Part shown: one piece after another, positions 25,513-37,264 of the stretch
How positions within the stretch are numbered: position 1 is the first letter of the stretch
Layout: the number at the start of each line of letters is the position of its first letter
Source: Diphasiastrum complanatum
Taxonomy: Eukaryota > Streptophyta > Lycopodiopsida > Lycopodiales > Lycopodiaceae
Length of the DNA stretch: 64,000 nt
Reading direction: 5' to 3'
Assembly: GCA_029204225.1 (NCBI GenBank)
Contig: CM055095.1
Location: 39,366,141 to 39,430,140, forward strand
Program-made: the position numbers and the translations under genes
The notes under the pieces: generated by a model
Told to the model about the DNA's origin: nothing
The model's database searches: none
What the model saw: the letters and a program-made list of their open reading frames with translations, nothing else

Positions 25513-25513
25513 G

Positions 25514-25532
25514 TGGCATCATTGCCAGGGAT
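25514..25532 (+). other. Primer-binding site of element 2
   Basis: TGGCATCATTGCCAGGGAT, one base inside the LTR end. Same type as the element 1 site, allowing for CpG-decay changes from TGGCGTCGTTGCCGGGGAT. Confidence 0.7.
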
Positions 25533-25639
25533 AGGTTTCCACTAACTAGTTTAGTTGCATTTTAGCTATTTTCTTGTTTTTTAGAGTAGTTTTAGGTAGA
25601 TTTTGGGTGTTTAGAGTTAGTTTTCTATATTTTTTTGTG

Positions 25640-26780
25640 TTTGGACTGTTCACAGCTAGCGGAGGAGGTGTGAGAGGGTAGAGGAGGCCCTGAACAACCT
25701 CTAAGGGCTTGAAACCCAAACCAACCAGCCAAAAAACCCAAAAAAAAACACACCAATCTACAATTTTGGAGGGAAAAAGAGCCTAAAATCTCATCAGATT
25801 TTTATATCTCCAGAACCAGTGTGAATTAACTCTTGCATGACTGGCAACAGCTCCAGAGTACTATCCCAGACCTGCATAGAAGCCTGCGAGAGTTAGTTCC
25901 AAGGAGATTGTAAAAATCAGAGAAAAATCATAAAAAAAATTCAAAAAGCCCTTGAAAAAATCCAAAAAAAATTCAAATCTTCGTAAGAACTCTTGCAGAG
26001 CCCTCTGACGTTCCATCTCAGTGAGACCAGGACACAGAGAAGCTTGCAAGAGTGGGTTTGATGTCTAAGTGCCTGTGCGAGAGGTCCTAGTGAAAAAAAA
26101 GATGGGAAAGTACCAGTGAACCCTCGCAGACAACAAAACTTTCAGTTCCAGTGGTCAAAAACTCTCGTAGAGGATTCTAAAGTTCCATCTCAATGGACCA
26201 GGACACATAAGAGCTTGCGAGAGTTAGTTTGATTCAAGTGAGCAGAAAATTGGGTTTAAGTGCAAAAAAATCACTAAAAAGTGAAGATCCAGCAAATCCT
26301 TTCAGTAAGAACTCTCGCAGACCCTCTCAATCGATTCAAAATGATGATTTCCATCAATGATGAAGCCTACGAGAGTTACTTTTGAGGTTTGGTGAAGATC
26401 AAGCCAAAAAAGTGGTTTTTGAACCCTCGCAGACAGTGAAATTTTCACTTCTTGCAAGAGTTAACTCTCGTAGAGAATTCTATAGTGAGATCTGGCCGAG
26501 ATCCAGCTACTGTGAGCCTTGCAAGAGCTACTTCCCAAAGATCAGAGAGATATCAGGTTTTTTATCTGCAAAAACAGCTAAAGAACCCTCGCACAGCCAA
26601 CCCTCACACAAGAGATCCCTCGTAGACAGATCAGTGGAAAGATCTGCATCAGATCCAGCTACTGTCAAAATCTCAGGTCAATCAGTGCAAGGAGTAAAAA
26701 GTTATCAAGGAAAAACCATCGCAAAAGGCCTAAAATTCACTTTCGGCCATCAGATCGATCAGATCCTTGAAATCCAGAAG
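25640..26780 (+). mobile_element. Element 2 leader with array of AACTCTCGCAG / CTTGCGAGAGTT motifs
   Basis: Untranslated region before gag. At least fourteen short motifs alternate between AACTCTCGCAGA-like and GCTTGCGAGAGTT-like forms, which are reverse complements. Larger blocks also recur, with TTCCATCTCA followed by ACCAGGACACA seen at about 26010 and 26190. The same motifs recur 3' of integrase (32.7-33.15 kb). Confidence 0.75.
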
Positions 26781-26853
26781 AGTCAGGGACTATATTGAGC
26801 AGGTCAAACACTTATGATCCAAGTGCAGTGCAGCCCTAACTCCCGATCGCGCG

Positions 26854-28003
26854 GTGATCATGCGGTTCCTAGCCGGACTACCACGAAGCATCAGAAGAGA
26901 ACTACAACGATGGGAGCGGTACGCTACTCTACAAGAAGCTATGGAAGATGTCATCAGGGAAGAGGATGAGGGATCTGACAACGAATATCCATCCACCCAC
27001 ACCCCTACTCCCTTGTTAGCATCTTCATCATCAAACGCATCTGCTCTATCCACAGAACTGTTGTTGGAGCAAATGACAAAATTACACAAACAGCAGATGG
27101 AGCAACTTACGACGCAGTTTGACCAGAAACTGAAAGCCTTACAGGGAGCTGTAGCAGTAATGCCACATCAACCGGAATTAAACCAGCTGTAGTATCCAAG
27201 ACAAGAAAATGTATGGTGTTCAGTGTGCACGCAAAACCATACAGCGAATGAGTGTCCAGTCCTAAAGCAAAATCTGAGACTAACACAGATTCTGCCATCT
27301 GTGCAATGCAACATCGCACGATACGGCATTTTGCCCGTTCAACCTCCGGATTGTTCAACAGAAGATAAGTCCTTATCCCTACCATCAAGGGGCACCCAAC
27401 GTGGCACCAAGGTACGGCGCACCAAATCAACCACAGCGTATGGCCTTACCTACTCCAGCAGGGCTAGCCAATCAAGAAGTGGCCCATGCAAACCTGACAA
27501 CAGCGGAATCAGAGATGCAAATACCACCTCAACCTGAGCAGCAGCAGTGGTACGGACCAGATGAACCATTTATGGATCCTGTCATAAATGAATATGTCGC
27601 GGCCTATGCAGCTCAAACTCAACGTCAAGGCAAAAGAAATTATGGCTGCTACGGATGCGGCGAAGAACACATAATTGCGGAATGTCCCTACAAGGGACAA
27701 TATACATCCTTATGCCGAGAATGCGATTATGGGCACTGTTACAAGAATTGTCCATTTAAACCTGGAACCAGTGCACCTCTTAACTTCATTGCAATACAAC
27801 AACCAACAGTTCCAGTAGGGATGCCATCATGTAAACACCAACTCCACCCTCCTGTGTTAGCTGTTACGCGAGCGCAAAAGAGGAAGGAAGTGGCTCCCTC
27901 ACCACCACCATCGGTCATTGACGACCAACTCTCAACTTTAGCGCCATATCCGAATGTGAGAGAAGAAAGAAGGCAGTACAAGAAAATAAGACATTGGGTA
28001 TAG
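26854..28003 (+). pseudogene. Element 2 gag remnant with three zinc knuckles
   Basis: The capsid is mostly missing; what remains begins at the conserved MRFLAGLPRSIRREL capsid end, then IREEDEGSDNE. Three zinc knuckles follow, at 27217-27255 (C-SV-C-TQN-H-TANE-C), 27647-27685 (C-YG-C-GEE-H-IIAE-C) and 27713-27751 (C-RE-C-DYG-H-CYKN-C). All three have CX2CX3HX4C spacing. Frame changes separate the first knuckle from the other two. Gag packages the element RNA. Similar gag in element 1. Confidence 0.8.
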
Positions 28004-28566
28004 AAAGCACAAGCGGAGGATGAGCAAGAAAGAGTTAATCCCACGGAACCTCCAGTTGGCGTCAAACGGGACCCGCAAGTGGGCTCACCACTGCGCACTG
28101 ATCAAAATGATCGGTTGCACCAACATGAACCACCTTTTCACATGGTGGAGCCCGTATCGGCAACTACACCTTTTGGTTTCACACAGGATTGATCTGCCAG
28201 CTTGATGGTGAATCTTGTTAGCTTCAACCCTTGCAAACCTCATCTTTCATATAGAGTAGTGGAGATCAAATTGACACTCGATCCTCCATCTACAATTGAT
28301 GCCTAGTCCTCGTATCTCTTGTGTTTGATGGGCAACGTGATGTTGTGTTCCTCACTTTCCCATGTTGCTCCGATGTGGAAGACGTTACTTGTTTCTTCAT
28401 AGCCCGTACAATATATGGGCTCAAGCGCTACTGGCTCCTCATCCGCTTTGGCCCATTTAGCTAGAAGGCTTTTCGCTTGTGGTGCAATCCGCAGTAGTTC
28501 TCCGAGTGGTAAACTAACACGGCTTGACAATAAAAGTGTGAGCCTTTCAATGCGTGGATAGCAGGC
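28004..28566 (+). other. Element 2 gag-protease spacer
   Basis: Degenerate sequence between gag and the protease-like domain, with short fragments recalling the VSFNPCKPH-like start of a retropepsin domain near 28210. No intact frame. Confidence 0.5.
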
Positions 28567-28974
28567 ATGCAGTTTGTGATTACTTTTGTAGTCATGGATA
28601 TACCTGAATCTCCATCTACATACCGTGTTTTACCGGGAAGACCATGGTTGAGAACTGCGCAAGTAGTACACAACTGGGGTACCGAGAAGCTCACCTTTGA
28701 GAATAGAGAGCAGGCTGTAAAGGTTGATCCAACCACATGGGCGGTGAAACCTATTGCACCCCAAGCTGATGACGAATCATCCACGACAGATCACACGATT
28801 GATCGTCCAAGGGCAGCCAAGGGGGGTCACTATCATTCAAAGACGGATGTCGTGATATGGACGGATGCATTAGCAACTATTGACTGCCAAGCATGTCAAT
28901 ATGAATCAGATCCAGAACCTAGTACATCTTCACCCAAGTGTTACACTATGGACACACCCATCACATTTGGGTGA
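28567..28974 (+). pseudogene. Element 2 protease-like domain
   Basis: Frame of about 135 codons with SPSTYRVLPGRPWL and VVHNWGTEKLTF, matching the protease end of element 1 (LLGRPWL...VVHDW). The catalytic DSG/DTG part should lie upstream and is not intact. An acidic linker follows. Confidence 0.7.
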
Positions 28975-29867
28975 ATATGATAAACATAGCATGGCTGTCA
29001 GCGGAACCTATTGAGAGCCCAATGGACAATTATTTGGTCCCTTGGGAATATGTGCTAACTTATAATAAAGAGATTGAGCTGACTGATGAACAGGTCTTAC
29101 ACCACATGGACCCAGATTGTTACGGAATCAGGAAAGTACCAGCTCAACCACCGCAAAAGTCTGCTATGGCGAAAGTCTCAAGGGTTGATCCACCCAAGGC
29201 ACCTGCGAATAAGAAGAATAAGTTGAAGCAGCACTACAACCAGGTGATCCGTTGGAGTGATCTACCCGATGAGGCGATAGCTACAGTGGATGTGGATATT
29301 CGCAACCATGAGGCGAATGTCACAGCAGTCCCGACGAAGGATAACAAGGACAAGATGACAAAAAAGAGCAAAAAGAAAGTATTGGAATCTTTGAAATCAA
29401 TCAAGTTGGACTCAGATACAGCGTCATCTTCTACACAGGTGACTGAAAGTCAAAAAATGACCAGTCGGGCTAAGATCAATATGCTGAAAGAGGAATCTCA
29501 ACCAGCGCCAGTCCACGAGATGCCTGAGACTTTCAAGAACTATACCTTGGACGACGTGGTAATCATGATGCCGCAAGCCCAAAGAGACCCTGATCAAAGT
29601 CAGGCACCAACGGAACAAGTCTTCGAGGGACCTGCGCGAACACAGCCGATGAACCTTGCCGATCCATGTGAAGAAGAAAAGATAGTGCATGTGGGAGAGC
29701 AGTTAACACCCACACAGTTCAAGAGACTACGATCGTTGTTGGTGGAACATAAAGACTGTTTTGCATGGAGTTATAGTGACCTGAAGGGCATTCCACCAAC
29801 AGTAGTCCAACACGCCATACCCTTGGTGGACGGAGCAGTCCCCAAGGTAAGCCGTTATTACCACTAA
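28938..29867 (+). pseudogene. Element 2 pol linker and N-terminal part of reverse transcriptase
   Basis: About 309 codons. A charged, poorly conserved linker (lysine/glutamate-rich, residues about 60-200) leads to LLVEHKDCFAWSYSDLKGI and VVQHAIPLVDG, the conserved run into reverse transcriptase of Ty3/gypsy elements. A TAA after SRYYH interrupts the frame. Confidence 0.75.
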
Positions 29868-30430
29868 AACCCGAATTATGCTGAGCTGATCAAGCAGGAG
29901 TTGCAAAAGCTGATGGATGTAGATTTCATCTATGAAATTGAGCACACGGAATGGGTATCACCGATAGTTATAGTACCCAAGAAGAACGGCAAAATGCGGA
30001 TTTGTGTGAATCTGAAGGCGCTAAATGCAGTCACTAAAAAAGATCATTTTCCTTTACCATTTATGGAAAGTGTCCTCGACAGAGTAGCCGGCACCAAGGC
30101 CTACAGTTTTCTAGACGGCTTCAGCGGCTACAACCAGGTGAAGATAGCCCCCTAGGACCAGCACAAGACAGCATTTGCCATGGAATGGGGAACGTATGCC
30201 TATAAAGTGATGCTATTCGGACTTTGCAATGCCCCAAGCACCTTCCAGTGAGTCATGCAGGTGGCATTCAAAGATTATCTGCAAAAAATTTTGGAAATTT
30301 TCTTGGACGATCTATGCGTGCATGGACCAGACTCAAAACACTTATCCAACTTGGAGAAGGTGTTACAAAAATGCCGCGACTACCAGATCTCCATGAATCC
30401 AGAAAAATTTTAATTATGGGTAACACATGG
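29868..30430 (+). pseudogene. Element 2 reverse transcriptase core
   Basis: Conserved segments: WVSPIVIVPKKNGKMRICV, LNAVTKKDHFPLP, YSFLDGFSGYNQV. The metal-binding motif is FLDDL (about 30300), equivalent to Y-x-DD. Stops at about 30153, 30249 and 30410 and a frame change make it inactive. Confidence 0.85.
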
Positions 30431-30431
30431 C

Positions 30432-31073
30432 TTGATTCTAGGCCATATAGTGTCAAGACACGAGATCGCCACAGATCTATCAAAGATCAGGATCATTATT
30501 AATCTACCACCACCGGGGACGATCCGCGAAGTCTATATCTTCATGGGTCATGCTAACTATTATAGGATCTTCATTCTTGATTTTGCGGAGTTAGCCCGAC
30601 CAATTTACAAACTCAATCCACATTGGAACGAGGAAGCTCTAAAGGCTTTCCAGAAGCTTAAGGATGCATTGGTTACAGCACCAATCTTATGCCCACCCAA
30701 TTGGTCCATTGAGTTTCATGTGCATACGGACGCATCGAAGTATGCAGTTGGAGTAGTCTTAACCCAGCCAGGTGAACACAAAAAGAATTTTCCAATCCGA
30801 TTTGCAAGCCGACAGCTCAGTGATACCGAAATGAATTATTCAACCACAGAGCGGGAAGCACTAGCACTGATTTATGCGGTTAAGAAATTTCGACATTACC
30901 TGATGGCCACACATTTTGCTTTTTATACGCACCATCAACCCTTGCTCTATCTCGTTAATAAAACTTGCAACACCGGGAGAATCACCAGATGGCTACCTCT
31001 GTTGTTGGAATTTGATTTTCGGATAGTAGTTCGCAAGGGAAAACAACATTACATGGCAGATCATGTATCATGA
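30432..31073 (+). pseudogene. Element 2 RNase H
   Basis: RT thumb and connection (GHIVSRHEIATDLSKI, MGHANYYRIFI) followed by RNase H: HVHTDASKYAVGVVL with the first catalytic Asp, REALALIYAVKKFRHYL with Glu, and FAFYTHHQPLLYLV where the second Asp of the usual TDH is replaced by His. The frame ends ADHVS with a TGA at the usual RNase H terminus. Confidence 0.85.
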
Positions 31074-32403
31074 ATCAAGGGGAAGGAGATTGCAACCCAA
31101 CCCGATGATGTGTTGGCAGATGCTGCCTTATTTTACGTGGACACAGTACCAGAAGGGGTTGCCGACATTGTTGAATATCTAATGCGGGGCCAACCAAACA
31201 AATCACTACCAAAGGCGGAACAATGGAAATTGATCTTGAAGGCTAGACCTTATCAGTTGATTGTCGGCTAGTTATACCAAAGAGGACCAGACGGAATTCT
31301 TCAGTGGTGTATTCTTCCTCATGAGGCCACCCAGATCATTTCGCTTTCACATGAAGGCATGGGTGGGGGCCATTTTGCATCCGACATTACAGTTCGCAAG
31401 ATCCTGCAATCAGGATGTTGGTGGCCAACGATTCATAAGGATACGAAGAAATACTTAACAAAGTGCGATATGTGCCAAAGGGCGAGAAGGCCAACAAGAT
31501 TGAATTATGACCTACTGCACCCGGTCTTAGCCCAAGCACCATTCGAAAAGTGGGGATTGGATTACATCGGTCCAATTCACCCTGCGGCAAGGAGTTCCCA
31601 GGCTCGATACGTAATCGTAGCCACAGACTACCTCACCAAATGGGTCGAAGCCAAGGCAGTAAGAGTAGCTGATGCTAGGACACTGCCAAGTTCCTTTATG
31701 AAAATATCATTGTACGCTTCGGATGCCCGGTAGAGCTAGTCAGCGATCGCGGAAGCCATTTCATCAATGAGATCAACAAGGTCCTGTTGGAGGAATTCTT
31801 TGTGATCCACAAGACCAGTATGCCTATTATCCTCGTGGTAATGGGCAAGCAGAATCATCCAATAAGATCATGTGTAGCGTGCTCACGAAAACAGTTGAAG
31901 CTAGCAAATCAAATTGGGAACATAAGTTGCATGCTGCACTGCGGGCATTCAGGACAGCATATAAAGGAAACACTGATCAAACACCCTTCCAATTGGTATA
32001 TGGTCAGGATGTTGTGATGCCAGTAGAGTTTTTAGTTCCTTCATTAAGGATTGCCACCACGCAACGTCTTAATGAGTCCAAATCTCTACAGCTGCGCCAC
32101 GAAGCTCTACATAAACTCTGTGAAACACACTTACTAGCTGTGCATGCACTGGCAGTTGAAAAGGAAAGATGCAAAGCATGGCATGATCGCAGGTTACAAA
32201 AGAAGGATCTTTGTTCCGGAGATCTGGTCCTGATGTATAAAACCAAGGCGATCAAAGGGAAATTAAAATTCACAGGTGAAAGTCCCTATCGGATTAAGGA
32301 AATTCTTAATCATGGAGCCATGAATTTAAAAAAGTTAGATGGGACATCATTCGATACACCCATCAACGGTAGCCGGTTGCACAAGTACTGGCCACCACAG
32401 TGA
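31074..32403 (+). pseudogene. Element 2 integrase
   Basis: HHCC zinc-binding region: an SLSHEGMGGGHF stretch, then KCDMCQRARRP. The catalytic core contains WGLDYIGPIHP (first Asp), VSDRGSHFINE (second Asp) and, after a one-base shift near 31830, the NGQAESSNK segment with the Glu. The C-terminal part (31870-32403) is intact and ends SRLHKYWPPQ without a chromodomain. The NGQAESSNK motif and absence of a chromodomain fit the Tat/Athila branch. At least two frame breaks. Confidence 0.85.
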
Positions 32404-33181
32404 GATAGATCCAGATTGGTGGGGGCACGTTACGAAAAGCTAATATGTTAAGCCATCACCGCTAGATCTAAGAAGATCAAGCCAAATCAAGCTAGATCCA
32501 TCAAGATTCAGCCAGATCTGGCAAGATCGGGGAAATCCATCAGAATCCAAGAAGGATCTAGATCCAGATCCAGATAGGATCAAGCAGGAAGCAGATCATT
32601 AGATCAACTGAGGGATCTGTTAAGTATCCATCAGAACTACCAACAGTCAGATCAAGCTTGGATGAAGCTGATTACCAGTTTACAAAAGTTAAAAATCAGA
32701 AAATCTTGAGATCTCGTCAAGAAACACTCTCAATGAGCACTTTTTCATGATTTTTTGAGATCCCCTGGGAGATAGCTCTTGAAACTTGGACAGTCACTAG
32801 ATCTGACCCAAATGCATCCATGAAAATCTCTGGGAGAGTTCCTGATGGAGGAATCACCATTTTCTAGTGTGTGTGAGGGTTCCCAGAAGCTTAATTTTCA
32901 GAACCCTTGCAGAGCATCAAGATCAACTTACCAACCCTCACAAGGTGTCTAAATAAAATCAGAGTAGTGAAACTAGCCTGCCTACATGGTCTGATCTTGA
33001 AAATCCAATCACAGAAACAAGTTGTGCGAGAGATCACTTCCTGCAAGAGTTGAACCCTCGCAGACAGCCTGAACCCTCGCAGAACCTTCACATAGCAGTC
33101 AAATCACCTTCTGAATTCTCGCACACTTCTTTGAGGTCTTAGAATTTTGTGAAGAAGGCGTTTGCCAAAATTTGGGTGGAA
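32404..33181 (+). mobile_element. Element 2 3' untranslated region with leader-type motifs
   Basis: A purine/G-rich tract (attggtgggggcacg, about 32416) follows integrase. Between 32700 and 33130 the motifs of the leader recur (AACCCTCGCAGA, CTGCAAGAGTTG, GTGCGAGAGATC). No 3' LTR matching 24706-25512 was found. Confidence 0.6.
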
Positions 33182-34537
33182 CTGAACATATATCTGTACT
33201 TTTGGGTACTTGCTTGATCTTACTGGTACTCTTTGGAGCGTGAGGGCAGAAAAGGTTTCGCGACGTTTTTCGTGTCGCGTCGTTGGTTTCGTTTCTGTTG
33301 TCTGACTTTCTCGTGTTGGACCGCAAAAGATTCTCGTTCGCGAATCTTTTGTGTTCGTGTCTTCTCGTCAGGTGTTCGCGAAACTTTTGTGCTTCGTGTC
33401 TCTTGAATTTTGTGTTCACGAACATTTTCGTCAAGCAAATGGCTGAAAGCTAGCAAAGCCTTGTAAATAGAAACCTTCTGTTTCTTCATATTGATTCTAG
33501 GATTTGTGATTGGGATCTTGTTTAGATCTTTCTAGATCATTGATTTGTTCAAATCTAGTTTATTGAGAATCACAAAATTAATTTGTAGGATCATTTCATA
33601 AGTTTGTACTTTGTGTACATTTTCATTTGCTACATCATGACATCAGTGAGAGGGTACTTATTGACAATAATATCTCATAAACTATGATGAATCATATCAA
33701 ATCCTTTCACGTGTAAGATACGATGTGTCACTGATGTATGAGATATTATAAACTATGATGAATCATATTAAATCCTTTCACATGTGTAAGATACGATGTG
33801 TCACTGAATAAGTACTTGAAATGCACACTTTTGTGTGCATTGTGTGACGACTCTAGTGTTAATACACATCATTTGATAGGGTACTATATGCCTCAAATTT
33901 AATAAAAGTGCATGACACTCTATTTCATTTGAGTTTGGTGTATGATGGGCTATAAATAAACATAGCACTAGCAAAGCACAATTTTTAAGGTGCACATTTG
34001 TGGTTAAATTTTTACTATTCACTATTGGGCAATTAATAATTCTAATTATTTGGTTGGATGTTAAGATAGAGGTAGTTGTGCCTTATTACAAATGCAACAT
34101 TATATTCTCCTTGGTTGCTTCATCGTTATGTGTGAGACTTGCAAGCTTAACCTAATTGGTGTTATATGCATTAAGTCAAGGTCCATACTTACTTCAATGG
34201 ATGTTGCAATAGAGGTACTTGTGCCATGCCTAATTCTATATCATGCTATGGTCTTGCTCCATTATTCCTCTACCATTGGAAGATGTTACGACTATGGCAT
34301 CATGTTCCCCTTGGTCGCTTCATGTACACAACCAGATGTTCACTTTGAAATGTGCAATGTCAACTAATGTATTTGTGTTCTCCTTGTATAATTTGTAGCG
34401 CATGCTAATGCAAAATCAAAACTTAAATGTGTTATTGTAAAGAAGAATAAACATGTATACCATCATTCCATTTCACTTTGGAATGGAAATATCAACAAAA
34501 TTCCTAATCCTAGGCTTGCCACTTATTCTTGATCATT
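33182..34537. other. Intergenic, no recognised gene
   Basis: A GTTTCGCGACG/TTCGCGAA-rich stretch at 33240-33430 has unusual CpG content. Otherwise AT-rich. The tandem duplication at 33.7 kb is listed separately. Confidence 0.45.
33677..33806 (+). repeat. 71-bp tandem duplication
   Basis: Unit 1 33677-33747 and unit 2 from 33748, both starting ATAAACTATGATGAATCATA and ending near GATACGATGTGTCACTGA. A few mismatches and a 3-base indel. Confidence 0.85.
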
Positions 34538-34554
34538 TCACATCTCCTATAATG

Positions 34555-34618
34555 CTTCTTGGTTTCCAAGGGGAGGCTTGAACCTGAGACCGCTAACCAA
34601 CTGAGCCAACCCCGTTGG
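34555..34618 (-). mobile_element. tRNA-like SINE, copy 1 (64 bp)
   Basis: On the minus strand: A box TGGCTCAGTTGG (34608-34597) and B box GGTTCAAGCC (34584-34575), the internal RNA polymerase III promoter of tRNA genes. The 3' end forms a CTTGG/CCAAG hairpin. Flanked by perfect 17-bp direct repeats TCACATCTCCTATAATG (34538-34554 and 34619-34635). It does not fold as a full tRNA. Second copy at 37180. Confidence 0.8.
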
Positions 34619-34635
34619 TCACATCTCCTATAATG

Positions 34636-35640
34636 AAAAAACATGGTTAACATTTGCTTCTATATGATACAAAAAGGTCATTAATAACTTGTTGACTCTA
34701 CATTCAATATTGCCATAACGCTTTCTATCCGACAACTTGTTGAGTAGATCTAACGATCTGCCAATTACAAAATCCGTAGAAATAAACATGGTTAGTTTAT
34801 GACAAACACGACATGGAAAGAAGGTCTACAAAAATGGTACGAGGTAAAACCTAGAAAAAATTATGTTTTAAACATAAATTGGATTTCAAACTACTCTAAA
34901 ATTTTATGAATAGCCTTGATCTTCAACATTCACAATAGTAGGGTATAAAGTAATCCATTTTCCATCTAAAAATTTTAGTAGAGTTTATGCCTCCACTCAA
35001 CCTACTAATTTACCACATAAATTCATTTATAAAAGAAAACCTTGAATGTAAAAAAAAATATGAAAAAACATCCTTCATACTAAAGGAGATGAATAACCAA
35101 GTGAATGACATTTATAATTCTCATGAGCAAATGAAGTGGTTTCCATCCGTAATGTTTGATAGACATTAATATGCACACATTGCAACGATAAATGAATTTG
35201 AGTCTACATACACCAATAAAATGTTTTGAAGAAATTACAATTGCACTTGTTGTAATCATTTGCATTCAAGCCCCCGATGTTGAGATAATTCAGCATTTGA
35301 GTATGTTGAACTAAATCTTTTTAAAGGATTGATTTCCAGTGGAGACCTTAAAATCCATACAACTCTTTTATGCCACCACCAATGGTGAATTTTCTGTTTT
35401 CTTTCAAATTGCCTCTTGATGTAATTCATTAAACTGTTTTGATATGTTCATGGTATCCTACAATTTTATAACCCATTACGTATACTACAAATTTCACGAT
35501 TCTTTTATTTAAACAACCACAAAGTCAATACAACTTCGTGGTCTTCTTTTGTGAGTAGCCATTATGTCAATAAGTGATAAAAATAATAAAGAATGTGTAA
35601 AGGAGAAGAGATGATAGTGTGACTGCACGTATACAAGTTA
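34636..35640. other. Intergenic, no recognised feature
   Basis: AT-rich; nothing supported. Confidence 0.45.
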
Positions 35641-35648
35641 GTTTAACA

Positions 35649-36408
35649 CATAGTTGCACCGAATCGCGATTCGCTGGGTCTACGATTTGTGAGTCGCAAT
35701 TCTACGAATCGCGATTCGCGACCCAGAATCGCAAAAAAAAAAAAAAAAAAATTGGAAAAATAGCTTATGGCTGAAATTTTTTTAGGGGATCAATGGTCAA
35801 ACCAGTGTTTTGCCTCTAAGAAGTGCAGTAGATGAGGCACAAACAGATCTTATTTCCAGTAGCTATCCGGTTGTCATTTGCTCTGGTTTTCAGTAAATGT
35901 TAATGCTACAGTTTGGACTATCAACTGTATGGATGATGATCACTTTTGCAATCGTTTCACTGGAGATGTAAGTGCAATGTACATACAGTTGGGGGCATAA
36001 ATATTGGGCCTCTCTCGACGCGCATTTGGACCCCATTTTTATCTATAAGGGGGTGATAGCATTTTTATCTACATTGTCTATATAGCAGGAAGCTCTAGGG
36101 GGTTCGAGGGGCAACGCCCCCCAACGGCGGGGTCCGGGGGCTGCCGATAAACCCCGGCCCCGACGGTAAGGCCTCTTCATGATTTGGCCTTCCAACTCCC
36201 CGAGTGAAAACACACTTTTTGGTGTTTCGCACCCGAAACAGTCGGCAAACTACACAATCATAATCCCCTTGATCAGAGCTTTCATCTGATACCCATATTG
36301 CCTAAAAAAAAATTCAAAAAAAAAAAAAAAAAATCGATTCTACACGATTCTGGGAAAATCTCGAATCGCGAATCGGGATCGCGATTTGGGAATCGCGCTG
36401 CAACTATG
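35649..36408. mobile_element. hAT-type MITE, 760 bp
   Basis: Terminal inverted repeats CATAGTTGCA...TGCAACTATG and a perfect 8-bp target duplication GTTTAACA (35641-35648 and 36409-36416) identify a non-autonomous hAT element. Subterminal regions are dense in GAATCGCGATTC-type palindromes. The core has a GC-rich patch at 36090-36160 (GGGGTTCGAGGGGCAACGCC and following). Two A-runs, no coding sequence. Confidence 0.88.
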
Positions 36409-36416
36409 GTTTAACA

Positions 36417-37163
36417 TTGCACGTATACGAGTTAGTTTAGATATAGATTCATGATAAATAATAAAACACATTGCTAGGAAATTGAGTCTTATGGATATTA
36501 AATATTGTTAAATTATATGGCTCAACCTTGCTTGACAATACTTTTGAGAAGATTAAAAATTTGCCCCTGCAACTAATATATTCGGGTCCTAAAGGCTCTA
36601 TTATGGGAATCAAAGAAATTGTGCCATGTATACATTAAGCCCATGAATAGTCTAAAAACTTACCCTTGCAAAAAGCTTATTTCAAGTTTTGGCTTCCCCT
36701 ATTGAATATTTATCACCTGTCTAGTAACATTGTTTGTAAGCTTATGAGATCATTCATGTTTTGCAAAACAACCCACTTGGGTCTAGGAAGCGGGCTCTTC
36801 TGGAGCGAAAAAACCTCATTAAAAGCTTTTAGCAGGTGTCTGGAGAGATGTTGCAGAACATTCCAAACATTGCGTTGTTTACCATTATTGCTCTTACAAC
36901 CTATTGGGTTCAACGATGTTGAGTTGGATTGCATCAGCAATAAGTCACCACCTTCAAACTAATGGCATGCTGTCATTTTCACAGCCACCAATTATTAAAC
37001 TAACAGGTCAAGGTCAAAGGGCTAAAAATAATACGAATGCCAACACCGTGAGATTTTCAAAAGAACACATTATCAAAACTTCTGAGTGCTCATTTCTTGA
37101 AGGATTTCATTCAAGAGCTTACGTATAATGTCACCATTGTGAATACGATGTACATGCCCCCAT
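36417..37163. other. Intergenic, no recognised feature
   Basis: Starts with a copy of the motif TGCACGTATAC that also lies left of the MITE. No gene supported. Confidence 0.45.
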
Positions 37164-37179
37164 TTCCCTCATGAAAATG

Positions 37180-37264
37180 CTTCTTGGTTTCCAAGGGGAG
37201 GCTCGAACCTGGGACCAAAGAAACTTTGGATGCCAAGCTAACCAGTTGAGCCAACCCCGTTGGG
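37180..37264 (-). mobile_element. tRNA-like SINE, copy 2 (85 bp)
   Basis: Same family as 34555-34618. A box TGGCTCAACTGG (37253-37242), B box GGTTCGAGCC (37209-37200), 3' CTTGG/CCAAG hairpin. Between A and B boxes it has about 20 extra bases containing a CCAAAG/CTTTGG hairpin. Perfect 16-bp flanking direct repeats TTCCCTCATGAAAATG (37164-37179 and 37265-37280). Confidence 0.85.

Noticed and set aside
25805-26740. CRISPR-like array of short repeats
   Set aside because: Spacing is irregular, motifs are degenerate and alternate in orientation, and the context is a plant LTR element leader.
36090-36170. GC-rich patch as ribosomal RNA or CpG island
   Set aside because: It lies wholly within the 760-bp MITE and shows no rRNA similarity that I can recognise.
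34555-37264. The A-box/B-box sequences as tRNA genes
   Set aside because: They are too short, have no closing acceptor stem or anticodon arm, and are bounded by target duplications, so they are SINEs.
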